Assembly (NCBI GenBank): GCA_003415625.1
Contig: PYIU01000004.1
Coordinates: 372,001-436,000 of the forward strand
Reading direction: 5' to 3'
DNA: 64,000 nt
DNA from: Aquanectria penicillioides
Taxonomy: Eukaryota; Ascomycota; Sordariomycetes; Hypocreales; Nectriaceae
This document shows, piece by piece, positions 11,587 through 23,876 of this stretch. The first letter of the stretch is position 1; the number at the start of each line of letters is the position of its first letter. The notes under the pieces are model-generated. The model searched no databases. It was not told where the DNA came from and was given only the letters and a program-made list of their open reading frames with translations. The position numbers and the translations under genes are program-made.

Positions 11587-13847
11587 ATGGATGAACCAGC
11601 ACCTCTCCGCTGGTCTGGGCCATTCCCAGTACTCCATCCTTCGGTAGTGTCATCGAAGAATCTCCGTGGGGACAAGATCCTCCTTCCCCAGTCCGCTCTC
11701 GAACAGCTGTTGAACGCAGCCCGATCTCGCGCTCCAGCTCCCTCCGATCGGTTTAGCCCTTATTCCTCCATCTCAAACTCACCATTCGACTCAGAGGCAG
11801 CCCATCAGCTCCCAAACCCCTTGGTATTCCGCCTCGTCAACCCGAAGAACAACAATGCCGTATATGCTGGTATTCGGGAGTTTTCTGCTCCCGAAGGTAC
11901 CCTGGGCCTCAGTCCATTCCTGCGAGAAGCTCTAGCAATCGAGGACGAAGACTTTATTCCTGCCGACTTTCCACTCACTATTGATGACCCAGAGCCAGCA
12001 GACAGCGGAGACCAGAAGATGGACATCGATGGTGTGCAGGTGATGGTTCAAGCAAGAGAGCTGCCAAAGGGAACATATGTGCGACTAAGACCCCTGGAGG
12101 CAGGCTACAACCCGGATGACTGGAAGCCTCTCCTTGAGCGACAGCTACGAGACAGCTTTACCACACTCAGCAAAGGAACAATGTTGGCCGTCAAGGGTGT
12201 CCAGGGAGAGGAGTTTAAGCTCTTGGTGGACAAGGTCGCACCTGAAGGGGACGCCATCTGTGTGGTGGATACTGACCTCGAAGTTGATATTGAGGCATTG
12301 GACGAAGAGCAAGCACGGGAAACTCTGAGGCGGATCATGGACAAACCCCAGAGAGGGGCTGGGAATGGCAGCTCTGCTGGAGGAGATATTGACATTTGGA
12401 AACCAGTCGAAGGCCAAGTTCTCCCCGGAGAATACGTAGACTACGTTTTGCCGTCATGGAACCGATCACAACCACTCACGATCGAATTAAGCGTCGACCA
12501 AGATGAAGACGCTCTCGACCTTTTCATCTCACCAAAATCCCCACAACAACGAGCGTCCCCGCGAGAGGCTACTCATGTATTCGGCGACTTTTCACCGGCA
12601 ACGAATGGCTTCAAGAAAATCACCTTGGCTCCAACCAATGTCGAACTAGAGGGCGCGGAGAAGATTCTCATCTCCGTGCATCACTACGCGCAACCAGATG
12701 TTCCACAGGCTTCAGCCATGCCAGTTCAATTTAGCCTTCGGGCCAAAGCCGCGATCCCAGGCGACGGCAAAGCAGAGGTTGCTGGGGTTGATGACGAAGT
12801 TCATTCTCCCGAAGATTCCCAGTGTGGCAATTGCTTGCAGTGGGTTCCAAAGCGAACCATGGTTCTGCACGAGAACTTTTGCAGGAGAAACAATATCCTC
12901 TGTCCCCATTGTAAGGCCGTTTTCAAAAAGGGATCCCCAGAATGGGACGACCACTGGCATTGCGACAAGGATTCTGCTCATGGAAATTCGTCATTCAGTC
13001 GGATGAAGCACGACACTGTCTTCCACACGCCTCGCCAGTGCCCTTCCTGCGAATTCTCTACCAACTCCCTTTCTGACCTGGCAAGGCACCAGACCAGTGT
13101 TTGCCCGGAAAGATCATCCTGTGCCGGTTCTGTCATCTGGAAGTTCCTCAAGAAGGTGATCCATTTAACCCTAGTCCCGAAGTGGTTCTCTCGGGCATGA
13201 CGGCCCACGAGTTGGCGGATGGTTCGCGCACGACAGAGTGCCATCTTTGCGACAAGATTGTCCGACTGAGGGATATGGAAACCCATCTGAAGCATCACGA
13301 ACTCGACAAGGTGGCTCGGTTGTCACCTCCTATCTGCCGAAATGCGAACTGCGGACGAACCTTGTACGGCGTGGGGTCCAGGGGCCAGGTCAACCAAGGG
13401 CCAGCACAGGGCTCAGGAAATGATATCGGATTGTGCTCGATCTGCTTTGGGCCGCTCTACGTGAGCATGCATGACCCGGAAGGAAAGGCGCTTCGGAGAA
13501 GAATCGAGAGGCGATATCTCCAGCAAATGATGACTGGTTGCGGCAAGACACACTGCGGGAACGAATGGTGCAAGACGGGTCGATCCAACCTGGGACTGGA
13601 TGCGAAGCCATCCAACGCTGCCGGCGTGCTGCCTCTTGTCAAGCCTCTCATGGCTACTGTAACACAGCTGAACCAGCCATTGTATTTTTGTGTGGACGAA
13701 ACGAGTCAAAACAGTCGCAAGCTTGCAGAGATGGTGGCATCAGAAGGGGCATGGGATGTTGAGTGGTGTATTGCAGCTGCAGAGGCGGAGAAGGCAAGTC
13801 TGGACAAGATGCGGGATTGGTTGCAGGCGTGGGCTCCGACAAGATAG
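11587..13847 (+). CDS. UFD1-domain protein with C-terminal zinc fingers (apparent 1-nt frameshift)
   Basis: About 753 residues once one missing base is allowed near 13104-13108. The start at 11587 (ACCATGG) is preferred over an upstream in-frame ATG at 11551 because the family begins with the short stretch before WSGPFPVL. Residues 10-240 form a UFD1-like double-psi-barrel region (GDKILLPQSALEQLL, GTYVRLRPLEAGY). UFD1 works with Npl4 and the Cdc48 ATPase in extracting ubiquitylated proteins. From about residue 410 there are several Cys/His clusters (CGNCLQWVPKRTMVLHENFC, CPHCKAVFKK, CPSCEFSTN, CRFCHLEVPQEG, CHLCDKIVRLRDME) of the TRAF/C2H2 kind. The sequence runs without a gap across the shift from HQTSVCP to GKIILCRFC, leaving no room for an intron, so one base is missing from the G pair. 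This is a larger relative of UFD1, not the canonical subunit. Confidence 0.82.
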
Positions 13848-15738
13848 ACAAAGCGTTGCGGCATAGATGATTGCATTGCATGGGGTTTCTTTTGGTAGAT
13901 ACCACATAGTTACGAATGATGAGGGATGAAGGCAAGATATGGTACACCCAATTGCAGAGGTTTTTGATGGAAAAGGTTGGGGCATGGTTGTAGCTATGGC
14001 GTGTTTGCTTTTAGAGGGCATTTATTCGCCACTTTCCGTAATCCGGGGTGCATGAAATGATTTCGTTCTTCGTAGAACAAACTATTCAGCAGTGAGATCT
14101 CTATGGCATCGGAAGCATCATGTGAAGGAACACCGCTCATTTCCGTGTGGCCCATGGTACAGCGTGATTTGGCACGCCTGGAAGGGAGGGCTGGGGTTAG
14201 GTTTGTGCTGCGTTGTGACGACGGCATGGGAGGCCGTGGAACTTGGAGCGCAGCAGTAGCGCAACCCCGTCCCGTTGTGAGTTTCACAATGAAAACAAAG
14301 AACAAATGGAAACGAAGATAACAGGTCTGCCGGTTGCACACGTGGTGGGTGGCTGTTTGGCTGAGCAGCAGACTCCACAGCATTACACAGCGCAGACCGA
14401 GTACGAGACTTGAAACGCAGCTCGGGTACGAATACCTACATATGTGGGTTTCCTGTTCGGTTTGCCACCGGTATTATAGTGCCATGAGTGGCTATGGTCC
14501 TATGGTAGTGCGATGTCACGGGCGAGCGAGTGTGTTCCCTCTGAGGCTATTTTTTTCTATTCTCCGGCGTTGAACCACGGTGAGTGGTGCGGAACCGCCG
14601 GGAAACGCAGACATGGGTTGGAGAGAAGTGGACCGGCGAGGGGGGAGGGGATAAACAGCTGGAGCCGAGAGCTGTCCGAGAAGACGGATATAACGAGGCA
14701 TTCGCAGAGAGGACGGTCGGCGGACGCGGATGACGTTGACGGTGAAAAAGGTTGGGGCCGCCGGATATCTCGGAGACGCACATGTCGCGTGATGGACGGT
14801 TCCACATTGGCCCGAACTGCGGTTGAGGATGGAGAAGAAAGAAAGCAAGCAAGCCAGCCAGCGGGTTGAGAGGAGAGGAGGTGAGGGCAGAGCACAGCAC
14901 AGGTGAGCCAGGAGCTTGGACGCACATACACGAACGAAGGCGTGGAAGATGGCGAACAGCCGAGGAAGCAAGAAATAAAGTTGGGACAAGCTTTGGGCAG
15001 CCAAGCACCATTGGCTAGGCTGAGCGCAAAGATGAGGTGATAGTGTGATGTGCCATGCTCGCCCTTATTGCTATTGGGGCCAGGTGCCTGGAATTCATGA
15101 CATTGCGTACCGTATCATGTCTCTTGTCTCTTGTCCAGGTAGGTAGGTATTTCTTGACCGCTGATGCTGCTGCTGCTGCTGTGGTTGGGGGTCTGACGTA
15201 TACCTACAGACGTGCAGAACCATAGGTACCTTACCTACGGAGCAGTGCTTTTTCTTTGCCATGTGAAATGGACGGAACGGCGGAGAGACCCATGTTTTAC
15301 TATTGCTAGCAGCGCAAGCCTGGATGGAGCCTGAAGCTGGATAGGTGCGTGGATACCTAGACATCTACCCAGATATGGACAGATACAATTTGGGGAGGGA
15401 GAACGAACACGAATGGCACGAGGAGGCGGAGACTGAGAAAGGGGGGGGGGAGGGAAAAAAGAAAGGAAAGAAGAGATGGACAAGAAAAAATAATGACAGA
15501 CCAGAGCTGTCGCATTGATAGCTGCTGCAGGGACCTCCTGGAGCTGCCCAGAATGCATGGTATGCACGTCCAATTGGACTGATACGGATAGATCCCTATG
15601 CAGTGAGGTGAGGTAGGGGAGTGCAGGTGGTATTGGCTAGCCACAAACAACACAAACAACATGCACGAGCAGCATGGGCAGCAAGTGCATGTACTAATGT
15701 AGAGCATCTGTAGGTCGGCGATAGCCTTGCTTACTGCC

Positions 15739-15790
15739 TCGTGGTCGTGGTCGTGGCCGTGGCCGTGACCGTGACCGTGACCGTGACCGC
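15739..15790 (+). repeat. (CGTGRY)n hexanucleotide repeat
   Basis: About eight hexamers that grade from CGTGGT through CGTGGC to CGTGAC, a pattern expected from slippage with stepwise substitution. Confidence 0.85.
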
Positions 15791-16500
15791 TTGATTTCAC
15801 CCGCTGATATTAGCCACGACCGGCGGCCATCCCAGGACGGTATGGCTATCCGAGCACAGGAACCAAGACGCAAAGGAGAAGGGGAAAAAAAAAAAAAAAA
15901 AAAGGTTCCTTGCCCAAAAGAGCGCAGCACCAGCTTAACCGCCTAATCCAGCACGCTGTCGTGTTCTCCCCCCTCCCCCGGCGGGCGGGTATTTCTTTGA
16001 TTCTGGCAGCTGCTGTTGACAGCAGCGAGCGCCGCCATCATGGGCATGGCATGGCATTAGCCTGGCTGGGGCTAGCTTGCGGGGGAAACCCTCCAGGCGG
16101 GGCTGCGGCGCGACCCCTTGGGGGGGGGGGGCTTTTGGGGGAGGGGAAAGACAGCGAGAGAGAGAGAGAGATGGAGGGGGCGGGCGAGACATGGGCCCCT
16201 CTCTATCTCCCTCTAGAGTCTAGAGTCTAGGCTCTACCGCTCTAGCTTGTGCTGCCATGTTGGGGCGGGGAGGAAAAAGGCCGCCCAGCCTCCTCTGGCG
16301 GGGAGCACATTACTCGCCTACCGCAACAGCAAGTGCAATCAGCGAATGGATCTTTGTTATTTGACGATTAGCTTGTTGCTGGTAGGGGGAACAATCGGGC
16401 AAAGCAAGAAGGGTGGCTGCTTGCTGGCCGACGTGCAGGCCGGTCCGATGCGTCGGCGGGGTTTTACCTCCCATTGCGGCTTTGTCGCAGGCACAGGCAC

Positions 16501-16615
16501 AGGACAGGACAGGACAGGACAGGACAGGACAGGACAGGACAGGACAGGACAGGACAGGACAGGACAGGACAGGACAGGACAGGACAGGACAGGACAGGAC
16601 AGGACAAGACAAGAC
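16501..16615 (+). repeat. (AGGAC)21 perfect pentanucleotide array plus two AAGAC units
   Basis: Twenty-one uninterrupted AGGAC units at 16501-16605 followed by two AAGAC variants. Since five is not a multiple of three, the array is open in several frames and produces meaningless repeat ORFs on both strands. Confidence 0.97.
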
Positions 16616-16697
16616 GGGTACGGGAACGGGGACGGGGACGGGAACGGGAACGGCAACAGGGACGGGAACAGGAACAGGAACAGGAACAGGAACAGGC
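16616..16697 (+). repeat. (GGGAAC/GGAACA)n hexanucleotide repeat
   Basis: About 13 purine-rich hexamers directly abut the AGGAC array and drift from GGGACG and GGGAAC to GGAACA. Together the two arrays make a roughly 200 bp strand-asymmetric purine tract. Confidence 0.9.
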
Positions 16698-18015
16698 ACC
16701 GCCAAAGTTGCTAGAGCAGTCAAAAAAGAAGGAAGACATTGATTCCTGTTCGGCAATGATTGGCCGGGCGTTGCTCTGCCGGGGTGTTTTCTTGCTTTGA
16801 TTGCTTCCTACATGCCAACTGCTGCGGCGGAGCTACGATGCTGTGCATGCACATCAAGCAGCTGGCATCCAGCATCTTCTCCGTCATCCATCTGCAACTA
16901 TCCCGGGTCTCGTCAACTCAATCACGCATCCGCTCCGGCCGGTGCTCCACTCGCAGCCGACTCACTGGGTCACCTTATCACATCGCATCACATTAACCAA
17001 TTCTCAGTCCCTTTTCTCCCGCCAGTGTGTGCCTCTCAACTAGCTACCAACTGCACTTGCACTACTGGACCTGTCTTCTCACAATGAACACAAAGTAAAT
17101 CAAATCCACCACCCCCGCCCGCCACCCGACGCCCCGAACGCCCACCTTGACGGACGCCCGGGCCCATGACCCATCAAACCATCCCATCCCATATACGAGT
17201 CACCTCTCTGGCCAGCAGCCAAAGGTGCCCCAAAAACGTCCAGGTTTCCCAGCCCCATTCCCGATATTGCTTTTCTGATTCACCTACCTAATACGTACGC
17301 CACCACCACGACGAGCCGCGAAGACCGCAGGGACGACGACGACGACGACGACTAGGAAGGCTAGGGCCATGACCATGGGGGGGGGGGGGGTTCCTAGTTT
17401 GAAATTTGATGAGCTCTACGGATACGTTGGCACCGCTTTGCAATTCTCCGTGTCCCACTGTCCCTCTCTCTCTCCTTGTCCCGCCAGTCTAGACTCTCAT
17501 CGTGCTCCTCGCTTCCTGCTCGCTTCCTCATCTCTGGGCCGATCGGTACCGTGCCGCATCATACATGCCCAAGTCGGTACCCCTAGAAGTAGCCAGCTGT
17601 GCCAGCCCATTTCCCCTACCTCGTACCTACCTCTAAGTACCTAGGTGGTTTTCCCCCTCAACGAGCCACCCACACACACCCGCTATAGTCATACTGTACC
17701 TACAGCCTATAACCAACACCTACCATAGTAGGCTGGTCCCCTCCATACACCCATACACCCATACGACCCAATCCACGACTCATCCACTCGTCCATCCATC
17801 CCGCCCTCACTCGCTCTCTATTTCTCCGGGGACCCCCCTCATCCCAACTTGACCCCCGTCCCACCCTGTCCGGCTTTGTCCATATCCCATCTTTGGCCTG
17901 CGCTGCCGAGCCGCCTTATCACCTCCGCCTGCCTGCCGTCTGCTAGGTACCTGTTCGAGACTTGCTTGCTACCTTACTCACTAAGTACCTGACTTGCATC
18001 ATCCATCGTCCATCG

Positions 18016-18017
<2 letters not shown>

Positions 18018-18048
<31 letters not shown>
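18018..18048 (+). repeat. (CAT)n trinucleotide repeat
   Basis: About ten CAT units within the pyrimidine-rich leader region of the Sip5-like gene. Confidence 0.9.
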
Positions 18049-18773
18049 GCCAACCATCCTGGACCGGTCACTCGACTCAAACGCCGCCCACCTTCCGCTG
18101 CCACACACCTCGACGCTTTGTGGGTTTTTTTTTTGGCCTCGCACTCACACCCTTCATCTCTCACTCCTCTCTTGCACTCAACAAGCAAACGTCTTATCCA
18201 GCGCCGCCGTCATCCCCGAAATGCTCAGTTTGCGTTGATGACCCTCGTCGTCTGACGTCCCTCCCCCCCTCCCTCCACTCCATCGCTGCGCTGCCCGTAT
18301 TGGGACCATCCAGTCCCTTGCCCGGCAGCCACGGCTTGTGTAGCCTCGACTCTTCAACCGCGCTTCTTTCCTGCGTAAGCCGAGGCCATTCTCACCCGCT
18401 GCTGCGTCGTGTCGAAGCTCCAGTCGCCGGTAGTTGGTCAATCACTCACTGACTGTCTGCTCGCCATACCAACACTCACTGTCCACTCACTGTCCACTCA
18501 CCGCCCGGTCAAGCGTCAGCGCCGAGCGCTCAGCTCCCAGCTTTCAGCTTTCAGCGCCCGCGCAGCGTATCGCGCCAACGCAGCAGCCCCAGCGTCCTGC
18601 TTTGTCCCGCTGACGCCAGCGCCGAAACAACGACGTCCTCGCCGGACCCCGGTCCCTGCCCACCTTGCCAGCCAAGGCCCGACGGTTCGCCACCTACGAT
18701 CTCTCCCAACCTCACTCCTCGCATCCGTGATCTGTGATCCGTGTCCGTCGTTTCTTTCTGCTCGCCAGCAACC

Positions 18774-21421
18774 ATGGGCAACTCAAACACAAAGGAGTCT
18801 CGCCCCGACGGCTACGACGACCCGAGCCAGGAGCGCCGCCGTTCCGCCAACGGCGACACCATCGGCATCGCCCGCGACCTCGCCCGAGAGAACGCCCGCT
18901 CGCGGAATCGCTCCAGCAGGGCCGAGCTCAACCTGTTCGGCCTCGGTGGTTCGTCCTCGAGAGATCGTGAACGCCAAGATGCCCCGTTTGAACGCCGCGA
19001 GACGAGGCAGGAACGTGAGGCCAGGAAGCTCGAGCGAGAGCGGGCCGCACGAGCGAAGGAGCGCGAGCGCAGTATCCGTGAGGAACATGTCGATGGAGGC
19101 TATCTGGTCACCCTAGGCACCTACACCGGCACAGAAGATTTCAGCAAGCCTGTCGTAAGGCAACTATTGGTAATGATGTCCCCGTCCCCCCCACCGTCTT
19201 TCTCTTCCCATTCCCCTTCACCTGGTCACTATTCCCAAACCCGTCGCCGCCACCGTCGCCAGCGTAAGCTGACCACACACCCGTTTCCGCATTCAGATCG
19301 AAAGAAAGCTCGCTCCCTTCTGGCGAGGCCTCAACGACTTCTCGTCCACCTGGAACGAGCACCAAATCGTAGCCGCGGCTCGGGGCCTGCCCATTCCCCG
19401 GCCGATGCGCCCCCGGACCCGGAGCTGATCCCCATGCCTCCTCCCCCGGCCGAACACCCCTCCTCCTCGAGTCAGAACCTTCACAACCTCACCGTCCCCA
19501 TGGGACCCCGCACCATCTCCGTCGCTTCAGACCGTAGCGGATCCAACCCCGGATCAAGTCTCCCCTCGCCCTCCTCGGCCGGCCCGAGCAAGTCCTCGCC
19601 CTTCAAGCCGCGAGCAAAGGCTCTGGCCGCCGCCCTCAGCGTGGGCTCTCGCAATGCCTCATCCACCGACCTGGTGCCCAAGGAAATCGCCCTACCCCAC
19701 GACCCCTTTGTGAACGGCCAGCCCGTCGAGGTCTTCCTCTACAAGGACTCGGACGAGTGCCCCATCTGCTTCCTCACATATCCTCCCTATCTTAACCGGA
19801 CGCGATGCTGCGACCAGCCCATCTGCACTGAATGTTTTGTCCAGATTAAGCGCGCCGACCCTCACCTGCCTGAGCATCACCCCGACGGCCAAGCCAGAGA
19901 TCCCAACGAGGGCCTGTCCGCCGAGGATCCCCCAGAGATGCTCATTTCGGAACCCTCGTCCTGTCCCTATTGCCAGCAGCCAGAGTTTGGAGTCACATAC
20001 GAGCCGCCGCCGTTCCGCAGGGGTCTCGTCTACGGCTCGCCTCCTGGCCACTTCCACTCGAGCACCGCCATGTCGTCGCAGAGCTCGCTAAACTCAACCC
20101 TCCCCCAACGTCGCCCTCGCAGCCTGGGCGCAGGCGTGCTCACAGCTTGTCGGCCAATGCCCCCAATGTCACCACTACGGATCGCATTCGCCCGGACTGG
20201 GCCACGAAATTGGCCGCTGCCCGAGCCCACCAAGCCCGCCGAGCTGCCGCAGCCACGGCCCTTCACACCGCTGCCTTCTTGATGAGCAGCACAGAGCAGC
20301 GATCATCCATTCTACGCCCCGGACGCTTCAGCCGGAGAAATACTGGAAATAACTCGAGCTCCAACACCCCGATTGAAGGCCAGGTTGAGTCCCAACAAGA
20401 CGGAATCGAAGGCCCAGAGCCCGGCGCAAGAGGATCATCCCGAGGTCAGGGCGGCCGACGAAGTCGCATGGACGAGCTGGAAGAGATGATGTTCATGGAG
20501 GCTGTGCGCCTGTCTCTCGCAGCTGAAGAGGAGCGCAAGCGTAAAGAGGAAAAAGCAATACGCAAGGAGGCCAAGAGACGGGAGAAGGAGGAGCGGAAAG
20601 CGCTGAAGAAACAGGGCGGTACCCCATACAGCGGAGCCACCAGCGGCGCGAGCGCGAGCAGTCTCTCGTTGGGTCTTGGACGCCGGCGAGGAAACAGCGC
20701 GGCGAGCAACCTGTTGATGGAGGCAACAGTCTCGAGGGCTTCGCAAATCTCCAAGTCGTCCCCTGAGCCAACCATGGACAGTAAAAACAAGGACCAGAAC
20801 GACGCCGCAGACAAGGGTAAAGGGGTCGATCGAGGGGCGCAAGAGTCGCACGCCGGCCCCTCAGCTTCGTCGAGTTCTTTGCCTCTCCCGGTGACGACAC
20901 CGAGAGGTGGATCCCACCTGAGACAAATGAGCAACGCATCTTCTATCGGATCATCGAACGGCGACAGCCCCGTGGGAAGCCTCTCTGGCCAGGCGTATCT
21001 GGGTCCCGACGGCAACCCGCGATCGAGCGGGCTCAGTCTCGGTGCTTACAGCGATGACGGCGAACGCGACGCTGGAAGCGCCGGAAACGAGCCCATGTTC
21101 AACTTTAGCAGTCTCGCGCAGATGGTTGGGGCGGATATCGAAGGTGGCTCCTCGCAACACGCGCTAGGCGAGGATGCGGAATCTCCAAATGATATCGGCC
21201 ACCCGCGGCCGCTGTCCCAGGTAAAGGAGGAGGATAAAGACGAGGCTGAGGCTGAACACGTGGAGGAACGAATAACACACAAGGCTAGCCTATCGACGCA
21301 TCTGCCAACGCCTGAGCTAACCATCACTCCCGAAACCCCGGCGCCGCGAGACGCCAACTCGGAGAATAAACAGCTTGGACACTCCAACGTGACGGAACGA
21401 ACGATGCCCCTTGCGCAGTAG
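18774..21421 (+). CDS. sip5: Sip5-like RING-type protein (two apparent 1-nt frameshifts)
   Basis: Sip5 is a Snf1/Reg1-Glc7 interacting protein of yeast. Exon 1 is 18774-19169; a 127 nt intron (GTAATG...CAG) leads to exon 2 at 19297. The protein would be about 840 residues. It begins MGNSNTK, a good N-myristoylation signal. Residues 70-125 are a charged Arg/Glu helix. The conserved block after the intron ([17 protein letters not shown]) is followed by a Ser/Pro-rich linker, then a RING-like cluster near residue 285 ([39 protein letters not shown]). A second conserved block ([14 protein letters not shown]) precedes a long disordered tail. The blocks lie in three frames. Single missing bases are needed near 19396 (CATTCCCCGGCC) and within 20085-20130 (probably the C-run ACCCTCCCCC). 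Neither site offers a fungal-type intron. The product is intact if these are consensus errors. Confidence 0.8.
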
Positions 21422-22661
21422 ACGAAGCTACCAAGGAATGGCCAAGCGGGGGGTTTACTTTGACCTGCCGTAGCGCGGCAACGGCGCGCAGCAAGTTGAC
21501 GTCTGTCTATTCATTCGGCATCATTGTCATATCCGTGGGGAGCCAAGCACGCTTCATAACCGAGAATTGTATTTTTGTATATGGCAGCGCTATATCTGGG
21601 CGTGGGCATTTTCAGCGAGCATCTTTGCCATTATGACTTACTGCGGTTTTTTTTTTTTTTGTTTTTTTTTTTTCCTCCTTCACTCTGCTCTTTTTCTTTT
21701 TCTTTTTGTGTTCCCAGGATGGATGGATGCACATGGTACACGGTGGTGTTGAGGTGGGAGCGGAGGGAGGGTGTTGGTTGCGTCCCTTTTTTATGTTTTC
21801 CTCATGTTATGAAAGTTTGAGGTGGAGGGAGAAAGAGAGACAGACACAGAGCGAGACAGAGAGAGCTGTCTGTATTGATACATGGGTCGAGTTCCTCAGT
21901 GAGTTAGAGACAAGTATTTTGCTCCTGGCGATGAGGCGAAGATAGTCCTCCGCAGGGAGGGTTAGAAGAATCAAGACTCAAAATTCATCATCACGTCAAG
22001 AATTCCATGCATGCATGCACGCATGGGAGGGGGGGATGTGTGTTGTAAGTGGTGAAATTGGCTAGCAATCGGAATCATGATCGGGAGGAGGGTTTCCGCG
22101 CCGCGTTTGCATCGACCATCCCCCACAGATGGATGCAGATCATTATGAAGGACGGAAAGCATGGGTCGAGCCGTTGTGACGGGTGACTGGCAAACATGAG
22201 AGCTTCGTAAAACTGACCTGTGAAGACATTGATACAAGAAGCTCAAGGGAATGGACTGGGGGGGGGGGGAGGGAGCAATGACAGTGGGGAGTTGAAGGAA
22301 GCTCTTTTTTTCATTGATCCTTGTTTGGGAAGGGTTTTGTGTACCTGCTCCTTTGGGGTCCTCCTCGTCCTGTTTTGCTCCTTCGCAGGCGTCATAACCA
22401 CGCGGACGCCGCGCGCTTAGGCAAATGGTTCTTTGGTTTGCCCCCCCCTCCCCCACCCCCCGAAGGATTCGTCGCGAAGAGGGTTCCCGGTGCAATGGCG
22501 GGTTTTTGGAGCGGGGGAGTGGCCAGGGCCTTTGATCGCGATAAGGCAACCCCTGACGCCAACTGATCCTTAGAAGAAGGAGAAGGATGAGAGACTGAAA
22601 GGGAAAAAAAAAAAATTTGGTGAGAGGGGGGAAGATGGGAGAGAGAAGGTGATGGGAAAAG

Positions 22662-22698
<37 letters not shown>

Positions 22699-23876
22699 AA
22701 TCGAGAAACGTGTTGGTTCGTGGAAATCTGACAGGGAGCTCCCGTCACTCTCTAAATTACCAGCTGTCAGCGTCAGCATTTTGTGGGCTTCTAGAGTCGG
22801 TAACTGCTGGCCAAGGTTGTAGTGCTGAGCGTCTTGCCTCACTTCTCTCCTCTGTCCGTCTGTAATTACGGATAGTCTGTGCTCTTTGACTCTCAGACTC
22901 TCCTCCTGTGAACCCAGGCTTGCGCATAGCCACACTCACATCACATAGACGCGTTGCCACCGCCAGGCATATTATGCTGCGGTGATGGGATCGAATGGCA
23001 TGGTGATTCCCGAAATGAGGAAACAAAACAGCAACTGAACGATTCCTGCTGCTGATGGTGCCGAGGCTGCAACACAAAACGCAACGCAATTCACCGCCAT
23101 GCAATGCGCATCGCGGGAGGGAGCTGAATCCTTCCACCGGCGCGTACCATGATTTGACACCCTTGGCCGGCCCTATCCCGCGGACTATCCACATACTATA
23201 ATGTTACTATGCATCTCTCTCTCTTTGTGTCTCTCCACTTAGTCCGGTTTTTTTTTTTTTTCCCAATGTCCCCTGTTTCGTCTGGTCCCTGGCCACCGGC
23301 TCCTTCTTCTAAGCCACCTCCTCCCCCGACCCCTACCATCTACCAAAGTATCATCTATCATAAGTACCTAATCATGCAGGTCCCGGCCTGGGTTGGCGCT
23401 GTTTCACACCCAACTGACAATCCACAAGGGCTGAAGAATGGCTTGTTTCTCGAGGCAAAATCGAACCCGCGGAGCGAAGCGGTGGGGCCCTGTGCTGCGC
23501 ATGGGCCCTGGACCGGGCAGGAAAACCTGGCTGAGAGATGAGATTGTAGGATGCGGTTCTGAAGCGCACTGCCGCCGTGAGGTGATGCTGCCAATCCGTC
23601 CAATGATCCAACCAGTGGTGCATCCGACCGGCTTATACCTTGGTCGCTCGTGATATATATGCTGACAGCCGCCATCCGCTTCCATGTCCACAGTGGGACT
23701 CTCGCGAGATTGGTTTTCCACACACGACGCATCCCTCTTTTATTCTTCCGCCCAATAAGTCACTCCTTGTTGCTTTCGCTGGTGATATATGAATCTGGTA
23801 TTCACTCTTTCTTGTTCCACTGTTTGAGAGTCTCTTCCAACCCCAAAATACATTCTCTTCTTCCAAAGCTTCAAAC
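21422..23876. other. Intergenic, no gene seen
   Basis: Holds the 3' flank of the Sip5-like gene at left and the promoter of the GH71 gene at right, with T-, G- and GA-rich runs between. No frame reads like a protein. Confidence 0.5.
22663..22696 (+). repeat. (GA)n microsatellite
   Basis: An interrupted run of about 15 GA units in a purine-rich stretch. Confidence 0.85.

Larger units (their letters stand above)
13848..18773. other. 4.9 kb gene-poor stretch upstream of the Sip5-like gene
   Basis: No convincing coding frame on either strand. The left end carries the 3' flank of the UFD1-like gene. The middle is rich in simple repeats. The last 1.5 kb is strongly pyrimidine-biased (CT and CCATC runs), consistent with a promoter and long 5' leader of the Sip5-like gene. 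Confidence 0.5.

Noticed and set aside
13038..13097. An intron as explanation for the frame change in the UFD1-like gene
   Set aside because: It would need a poor GTGCCC donor and would remove conserved Cys/His residues that read naturally in frame up to the shift.
16357..16800. Several overlapping ORFs with long DRTGQ, SCPVL or similar repeats on both strands
   Set aside because: They are translations of the AGGAC and hexamer arrays in all frames; a five-base repeat with no stop codon is open everywhere.
23440..23480. tRNA B-box-like GGTTCGA on the minus strand
   Set aside because: No matching T-stem or acceptor stem could be paired, and no A-box at the right distance.
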